11,099 nucleotides of DNA from Alphaproteobacteria bacterium (lineage in GTDB: Bacteria; Pseudomonadota; Alphaproteobacteria; Micavibrionales; SZUA-601), in NCBI GenBank assembly GCA_003250865.1, contig QKJH01000130.1, positions 1-11,099 on the forward strand. The letters are read 5' to 3'. Position 1 is the first letter of the stretch. Each line of letters opens with the position of its first letter. The translations under genes and the position numbers were made by a program. Positions 7,442 to 11,099 of the stretch are shown one piece after another. The notes beneath the pieces were generated by a model, which was given only the letters and a program-made list of their open reading frames with translations, was not told where the DNA came from and ran no database searches.

Positions 7442-7894
7442 ATGACCAAATCCAAACCTACTCTTGTTCTGGCATGTGATCATGCGGGATATGAATTGAA
7501 AAAGGCCATTGCCCATTTTATCGAAGATAACGGTCTGGCGGAATCGGTTACCGATGTCGGTACGGAAAGTGTACAATCGGTGGATTATCCGGATTATGTA
7601 TGTAAGGCTGTTGAAGCAATCCTTGACGGCTCGGCGGATATGGGAATTGTGGTGTGCGGAACCGGTATTGGGGTTAGCATCGCTGCCAACCGTTTCAACG
7701 GTATTCGGGCAGCCTTATGCACCGATGCTGAAATGGCTGAATTGTCACGTAGTCATAACAATGCCAACATTTTGGCATTAGGCGCACGAAAAATCGATCA
7801 TGCCAGTGCTTTCGCCATGGTTGAAACATTTTTGGCTACACCGTTTTCTGATGAAGAACGGCATAAACGGCGTGTCGATAAACTGGATAATTAA
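7442..7894 (+). CDS. rpiB: Ribose-5-phosphate isomerase B
   Basis: RpiB interconverts ribulose 5-phosphate and ribose 5-phosphate in the non-oxidative pentose phosphate pathway. The 150-residue product matches the LacA/RpiB family in length and motifs: ACDHAGYELK at 11-20, DYPDY (48-52), the catalytic-cysteine loop VVCGTGIGVSIAANR with Cys72, and SRSHNNANILALGAR (102-116) with His105. I chose the ATG at 7442 because it has AAAGGG about 9 bases upstream and gives the normal short N-terminus. A TTG at 7391 in the same frame would add 17 unconserved residues. The gene opens a same-strand cluster and is followed by glyA after 23 bp, the common alphaproteobacterial order. The alternative, an allose- or galactose-6-phosphate isomerase, is less likely in this context. 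Confidence 0.95.
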   Translation: MTKSKPTLVLACDHAGYELKKAIAHFIEDNGLAESVTDVGTESVQSVDYPDYVCKAVEAILDGSADMGIVVCGTGIGVSIAANRFNGIRAALCTDAEMAELSRSHNNANILALGARKIDHASAFAMVETFLATPFSDEERHKRRVDKLDN

Positions 7895-7903
7895 ACCTAT
7901 TTT

Positions 7904-7910
7904 AAAGGAG
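7904..7910 (+). promoter_or_regulatory. Strong ribosome-binding site fixing the glyA start
   Basis: AAAGGAG lies 7 bases before the ATG at 7918. It is the best match to the Shine-Dalgarno consensus in this window. It matters because the chosen start adds an unusual cysteine-rich leader to GlyA; the only other nearby in-frame ATG (7936) would still keep the cysteines. Confidence 0.85.
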
Positions 7911-7917
7911 AAAAAAC

Positions 7918-9258
7918 ATGAAATTTTTACGACGGATGCGCAAAGGATGTTGTAGCTGTGCCTGTAATGAAAACAAGCAGGGTCGTTTTTTCTCCGCATC
8001 GTTGGCACAGTCTCATCCGGATGTAGCCGCCGCCATTGGACAGGAATTGGAACGTCAGCAAAATTCGATTGAACTGATTGCATCGGAAAATATCGTTTCG
8101 CGTGCGGTACTCGAGGCGCAAGGCTCGGTGATGACCAACAAATATGCCGAAGGCTATGCCGGCAAGCGTTACTATAACGGTTGTGAATATGTTGACAAGG
8201 TCGAGGAATTGGCCATTGATCGTGCCAAGAAACTGTTCGGTTGTGAATATGCCAATGTTCAGCCGCATTCTGGTTCTCAGGCCAATCAGGCCGTTTTTCT
8301 GGCATTGCTCAAACCCGGTGATACGGTCATGGGGATGTCGCTGGATGCCGGCGGGCATTTGACCCACGGCTCCAAAGTCAATGAATCGGGCAAGTGGTTT
8401 AATTCGGTGTCCTATGATGTCAACAAAGATACGTTGCTACTTGATTATGATGCCATCGAAGCATTAGCTATGGAGCATAAACCCAAACTGATTATTGCGG
8501 GGGCTTCGGCTTATCCGCGTCATATGGATTTTGCCCGCTTCCGTGAAATTGCCGACAAGGTGGGCGCTATTTTAATGGCCGATGTTGCGCATTATGCCGG
8601 GTTGGTAGTAACGGGGCTTTATCCGAACCCATTTCCGCATGCGCATGTTGTGACTACGACCACCCATAAAACATTACGCGGCCCACGCGGCGGCATGGTA
8701 CTGACCAATGACGAGGGGATTGCCAAGAAAATCAATTCGGCTGTTTTTCCGGGGCTTCAGGGCGGCCCGCTGATGCATGTGATTGCCGCCAAGGCCGTTG
8801 CCTTTGGTGAAGCGCTCTCGGATGAGTATAAAACCTATATGCAGGCCGTTCTGGATAACTCGCGTGCCATGGCAAAGGCGCTGATGGATGGCGGCATTGA
8901 CATTATTTCAGACGGTACCGACAGCCACATGATTCTGGTGGATTTGCGCGCCAAAGGTGTTACGGGCAAAGATGTAGCCAACGGTCTTGATAAGCTGGGC
9001 ATTACCTGTAACAAGAACGGTGTACCGTTTGATACGACCAGTCCGATGGTAACCTCGGGCATTCGTATCGGTACACCGGCCGGTACAACGCGCGGTTTTG
9101 GTACACAGGAATTTACCATTGTCGGGCGCATGATTGCCCGCTATATTGATGCTCTTGCGTATGCGCAAAAGGAAAATGATAAAACTGTATTGTCGCAAGT
9201 CAGTGCGGAAATATACGACGAAGTCAAACGTTTGTGTGCTGAATTTCCGATTTATTAA
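7918..9258 (+). CDS. glyA: Serine hydroxymethyltransferase with a cysteine-rich N-terminal leader
   Basis: GlyA is a pyridoxal-phosphate enzyme that converts serine and tetrahydrofolate to glycine and 5,10-methylene-tetrahydrofolate in the cytoplasm. The 446-residue product carries the full fold-type I signature: IELIASENIVS (51-61), NKYAEGYAGKRYYNGCEYVD (74-93), QPHSGSQAN (115-123), ADVAHYAGL (221-229) and the PLP-binding TTTTHKTLRGPRGG with Lys251. Family similarity begins at RFFSASLAQSHPDV (23-36). The first 22 residues are extra: basic, and with four cysteines in six positions (Cys11, 12, 14, 16). A strong ribosome-binding site supports this start. There is no hydrophobic core, so the leader is neither a normal signal peptide nor a lipobox. 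The enzyme itself looks complete. It sits between rpiB (23 bp) and nrdR (50 bp), probably in one transcript. Confidence 0.97.
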   Translation: MKFLRRMRKGCCSCACNENKQGRFFSASLAQSHPDVAAAIGQELERQQNSIELIASENIVSRAVLEAQGSVMTNKYAEGYAGKRYYNGCEYVDKVEELAIDRAKKLFGCEYANVQPHSGSQANQAVFLALLKPGDTVMGMSLDAGGHLTHGSKVNESGKWFNSVSYDVNKDTLLLDYDAIEALAMEHKPKLIIAGASAYPRHMDFARFREIADKVGAILMADVAHYAGLVVTGLYPNPFPHAHVVTTTTHKTLRGPRGGMVLTNDEGIAKKINSAVFPGLQGGPLMHVIAAKAVAFGEALSDEYKTYMQAVLDNSRAMAKALMDGGIDIISDGTDSHMILVDLRAKGVTGKDVANGLDKLGITCNKNGVPFDTTSPMVTSGIRIGTPAGTTRGFGTQEFTIVGRMIARYIDALAYAQKENDKTVLSQVSAEIYDEVKRLCAEFPIY

Positions 9259-9278
9259 AGATTATCGGGCATACAGGC

Positions 9279-9295
9279 TGTTATTTGAAATAACA
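9279..9295 (+). repeat. Perfect 17-bp dyad between glyA and nrdR
   Basis: TGTTATTTGAAATAACA is fully palindromic, with 8-bp arms around a single central G. It lies in the 50-bp glyA-nrdR gap, ending 13 bases before the nrdR ATG and abutting the nrdR ribosome-binding site (GAGG, 9297-9300). It is not followed by a T-run, so it is not a typical terminator. Its sequence does not fit the NrdR-box consensus as I know it. It could be an operator or an RNA stem beside the start site. Confidence 0.5.
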
Positions 9296-9308
9296 TGAGG
9301 ATAAGACA

Positions 9309-9767
9309 ATGCGTTGTCCATTTTGTGGAAACATGGATAGTCAGGTGAAGGATTCCCGTCCGTCCGAGGATGGTGTCTCCATTCGCCGTCGCCGGATGTG
9401 TCCGGAATGTGGTGCCCGTTTTACAACGTACGAGCGGGTGCAACTGCGTGAACTGTTGGTAAAAAAATCTGATAACCGAACCGAACCGTTCGATCCGGAC
9501 AAGGTCAAGCGCTCGCTACGGGTAGCGTTGCGCAAACGTCCGATACTCGAGGATCAGATTGAACGCGCGGTCAATTCCATCGTCCGTCAACTTGAAGCTA
9601 CGGGTGAGGCTGAAATTACCAGCACGGATGTTGGTGAAAAAGTCATGCAGACGTTGCTGGCACTTGATAAAGTGGCCTATATCCGCTATGCCTCGGTCTA
9701 TAAGGATTTCCAAGAGACCACGGATTTCAATGAATTGCTGAGTGACCTTAAAAACAAAAAATCGTAA
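9309..9767 (+). CDS. nrdR: Transcriptional repressor NrdR
   Basis: NrdR represses ribonucleotide reductase genes in response to ATP/dATP levels. The 152-residue product is of standard length. An N-terminal zinc ribbon has Cys3 and Cys6 in MRCPFCG and Cys31 and Cys34 in CPECGARFTTYER. It is followed by the basic SIRRRRM segment (24-30) and an ATP-cone domain (about 49-139) starting at LVKKSDNRTEPFDPDKVKRS. The C-terminal KVAYIRYASVYKDF is also characteristic. Start: ATG at 9309 with GAGG about 8 bases upstream. Its place after glyA and before riboflavin genes is the usual one in alphaproteobacteria. The riboflavin synthase gene follows after 18 bp, so co-transcription is likely. Confidence 0.97.
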   Translation: MRCPFCGNMDSQVKDSRPSEDGVSIRRRRMCPECGARFTTYERVQLRELLVKKSDNRTEPFDPDKVKRSLRVALRKRPILEDQIERAVNSIVRQLEATGEAEITSTDVGEKVMQTLLALDKVAYIRYASVYKDFQETTDFNELLSDLKNKKS

Positions 9768-9785
9768 TTGCTGCCAAGGAAGACC

Positions 9786-10382
9786 ATGTTTACCGGAATT
9801 ATTACCGATGTCGGAAAAATTGTTGAAATTATTGACAAGCCCGGCGGTGACCGCGTTTTTACCATCCAAACGAACTTTGATATGAACGGGATTGTACATG
9901 GTGCTTCAATTGCCTGTAGCGGGGTCTGCCTGACGGTTATTGAAAAGGGGACGAACGGCTTTACCGTGCATGTTTCAAATGAAACGCTGGAAAAAACATC
10001 GCTTGGTTCGTGGCAGGTGGGTACGGTGGTCAATCTGGAACGTTCCTTGTGTGTCGGGGATGAGTTGGGCGGCCATCTGGTATTCGGTCATGTGGATGGT
10101 TTGGCCGTTGTCATGGGGATGGAAGAAGACGGGGATAGCACCCGTTTTATTCTTCGCGCACCGCATGGGATGGGAAAATTTCTGGTGCCCAAGGGCTCGG
10201 TGGCGCTGGACGGGATTTCCCTGACAGTGAACGAGGTTGACGGCAACATGTTTGGTGTCAATATCATTCCCCATACATGGCAAGAAACCAATTTACAGTA
10301 TAAGGCTATCGGTGATAGGCTGAATTTTGAACCGGACATGCTGGCGCGTTACGTACTTAAAGCGCAAGGGCTACTCGAATAG
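9786..10382 (+). CDS. ribE: Riboflavin synthase, alpha chain
   Basis: This enzyme dismutates two 6,7-dimethyl-8-ribityllumazine molecules into riboflavin and a pyrimidinedione that is recycled. The 198-residue product shows the two repeated lumazine-binding barrels of the family. The first opens with MFTGIITDVG and contains GASIACSGVCLTV with conserved Cys48, then HVSNETLEKTS. The second opens with GGHLVFGHVDG (His102) and contains KGSVALDGISLTV. I chose the ATG at 9786 because it gives the invariant MFTGII start and has AAGGA (9776-9780) 5 bases upstream. A TTG at 9768 in frame would add six unconserved residues. The stop TAG overlaps the ribosome-binding site of the next gene, ribH, so translation is probably coupled. 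The gene is called ribC in some organisms. ribD, which usually sits between nrdR and this gene, is missing. Confidence 0.96.
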   Translation: MFTGIITDVGKIVEIIDKPGGDRVFTIQTNFDMNGIVHGASIACSGVCLTVIEKGTNGFTVHVSNETLEKTSLGSWQVGTVVNLERSLCVGDELGGHLVFGHVDGLAVVMGMEEDGDSTRFILRAPHGMGKFLVPKGSVALDGISLTVNEVDGNMFGVNIIPHTWQETNLQYKAIGDRLNFEPDMLARYVLKAQGLLE

Positions 10383-10392
10383 GAGACTGACT

Positions 10393-10878
10393 ATGGTACA
10401 AAAATGGGATGAGGAAAAACCTGCTCCGCACATTATGATTATCGAAGCGCGTTTTTATGATGATATTGCGGATAATCTCGCTGCGGGTGCAATTGCCGAA
10501 CTGGAAAAGGCAGGCGCTACGTACGAGCGTTATCAGGTTCCCGGAGCTTTTGAAATCCCGGCCGCCATTCAATTTGCCATCCGAAGCATGGATTTCTACA
10601 CGGCGCGCAAGCGTTTTGACGGTTATGTCGCTTTGGGGTGTGTTATTCGCGGTGAAACCTCGCATTATGACGTGGTGTGCGAGGCTGTAGCGCGCGGGGT
10701 ACAGGATATGGCAACCCGTCATACTTTGGCCGCAGGTTTTGGTGTGATTACGGCTGAAAACCGTGAACAGGCCATGGTGCGCGCCGATATGAACGGCAAA
10801 AATTACGGCGGTAAAGCGGCATGTGCGGCGCTGGACATGATACGTCTCAAGGAACATTTCTCCTTATTCCCGCGGTAA
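10393..10878 (+). CDS. ribH: 6,7-dimethyl-8-ribityllumazine synthase
   Basis: RibH condenses 5-amino-6-ribitylaminouracil with 3,4-dihydroxy-2-butanone 4-phosphate to give the substrate of riboflavin synthase. The 161-residue product has the family motifs YQVPGAFEIPAAI (47-59), ALGCVIRGETSHYDVV (80-95) with catalytic His91, FGVITAENREQAMVRA (116-131) and the GGKAACAAL helix. It looks like a typical lumazine synthase of the capsid- or pentamer-forming family. I chose the ATG at 10393 because AGGAG (10381-10385) lies 7 bases upstream, overlapping the ribE stop. In-frame sequence further upstream is inside ribE. The bifunctional ribBA gene usually found before it in alphaproteobacteria is absent here. 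Confidence 0.96.
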   Translation: MVQKWDEEKPAPHIMIIEARFYDDIADNLAAGAIAELEKAGATYERYQVPGAFEIPAAIQFAIRSMDFYTARKRFDGYVALGCVIRGETSHYDVVCEAVARGVQDMATRHTLAAGFGVITAENREQAMVRADMNGKNYGGKAACAALDMIRLKEHFSLFPR

Positions 10879-10882
10879 AAGT

Positions 10883-10912
10883 TTGACAAATGAAGCGTAG
10901 CATGTCTATTTT
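10883..10912 (+). promoter_or_regulatory. Possible promoter before nusB
   Basis: A consensus TTGACA at 10883-10888 is followed after 18 bp by TATTTT at 10907-10912, a fair -10 match. It lies in the 71-bp ribH-nusB gap and could give nusB its own transcription as well as read-through from the rib genes. The -35 is convincing and the -10 less so. Confidence 0.35.
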
Positions 10913-10949
10913 CACTGTCCTTAATTCTATACAGTATTGATAATCTTGA

Positions 10950-11099
10950 ATGACAAAAGAACAGACAACACCAAAAAAATCCTCTCCTAAAAAGGGCAAA
11001 AACTACCTTCCTATGGATGAGAAGGTATCCAAAGACCGCCGTAAACCGTCGGCAAAAGCCAAAAAGCTGGCATCCCGCCTGTGCGCCGTACAGGGCGTA
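10950..11099 (+). CDS. nusB: Transcription antitermination factor NusB, N-terminal part
   Basis: The frame opens at the ATG at 10950 and runs to the window edge, so only the first 50 residues are seen. NusB binds the boxA RNA with NusE (ribosomal protein S10) to promote rRNA antitermination. The identification rests on two things. First, position: ribH is almost always followed by nusB in alphaproteobacteria. Second, the last visible residues, KKLASRLCAVQGV, fit the start of NusB helix 1 (usually an A-R-x-x-A-V-Q-A-L-Y-Q pattern). Before that helix lies a lysine-rich extension of about 35 residues (12 lysines in the first 39), likely disordered and possibly RNA-contacting. No clear ribosome-binding site precedes the ATG; an internal ATG at 11013 is an alternative start but lacks one too. 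Confidence 0.75.
   Translation, partial: MTKEQTTPKKSSPKKGKNYLPMDEKVSKDRRKPSAKAKKLASRLCAVQGV

Noticed and set aside
7918..7970. Lipoprotein or secretion signal on GlyA because of the early cysteines
   Set aside because: There is no hydrophobic core before the cysteines and the residues before Cys11 (M-R-K-G) do not form a lipobox.
7778..8305. A 175-codon open frame on the minus strand across the rpiB end and the glyA start
   Set aside because: It lies opposite two clearly conserved genes, has no recognisable motifs and reads as low-quality protein; it is a by-product of codon bias in glyA.
9768..9785. FMN riboswitch near the riboflavin genes
   Set aside because: The gaps before ribE and ribH are only 18 and 10 bases, far too short for the conserved FMN aptamer.
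10357..10857. A 166-codon open frame on the minus strand opposite ribH
   Set aside because: It is antisense to a gene with intact catalytic motifs and shows no family signature or ribosome-binding site.

Overview
The window looks like a chromosomal segment of a moderate-GC alphaproteobacterium. The main reason is gene order. The right half reads rpiB-glyA-nrdR-ribE-ribH-nusB, which is the alphaproteobacterial glyA-nrdR-rib-nusB neighbourhood. The middle holds comEC, lexA and a trpC homologue, which are the outer members of the alphaproteobacterial trpDC-moaC-moeA-lexA-comEC neighbourhood. The species cannot be named from this sequence. No mobile element, phage gene, CRISPR array, tRNA or rRNA is visible.

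Layout. Positions 1-639 are the 3' part of an unrecognised gene. Positions 690-2771 encode the DNA-uptake channel ComEC. Convergent to it on the minus strand are lexA (2768-3418) and, upstream of lexA, a TrpC-family gene (3511-4317). The comEC and lexA stop codons share bases. Across a 151-bp divergent spacer lies a membrane-anchored divergent polysaccharide deacetylase (4469-5992). It is followed by an AT-richer orphan gene of unknown function (6068-7327). From 7442 onwards the plus strand is a compact metabolic cluster: ribose-5-phosphate isomerase B, serine hydroxymethyltransferase, the ribonucleotide-reductase repressor NrdR, riboflavin synthase, lumazine synthase, and the first 50 codons of nusB, cut by the window edge. 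No stretch over 300 bp lacks a gene.

How the genes relate. RpiB and GlyA supply pentose phosphates and one-carbon units for nucleotide synthesis, and NrdR senses nucleotides to control deoxyribonucleotide production. RibH and RibE carry out the last two steps of riboflavin synthesis. The usual ribD and ribBA genes are absent from between them, as are moaC and moeA from between trpC and lexA, so both neighbourhoods have been thinned out.

Most notable points: (1) the TrpC homologue has lost nearly all the catalytic residues of indole-3-glycerol-phosphate synthase while keeping an intact frame, the fold and the ancestral position; (2) GlyA carries a basic, cysteine-clustered N-terminal leader whose start is supported by a strong ribosome-binding site; (3) the 6068-7327 orphan; (4) three dyad-symmetric elements placed at the lexA promoter, the rpiB ribosome-binding site and just before nrdR. 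I see no clear multi-gene novel system; the diverged TrpC is the best candidate for undescribed biology.
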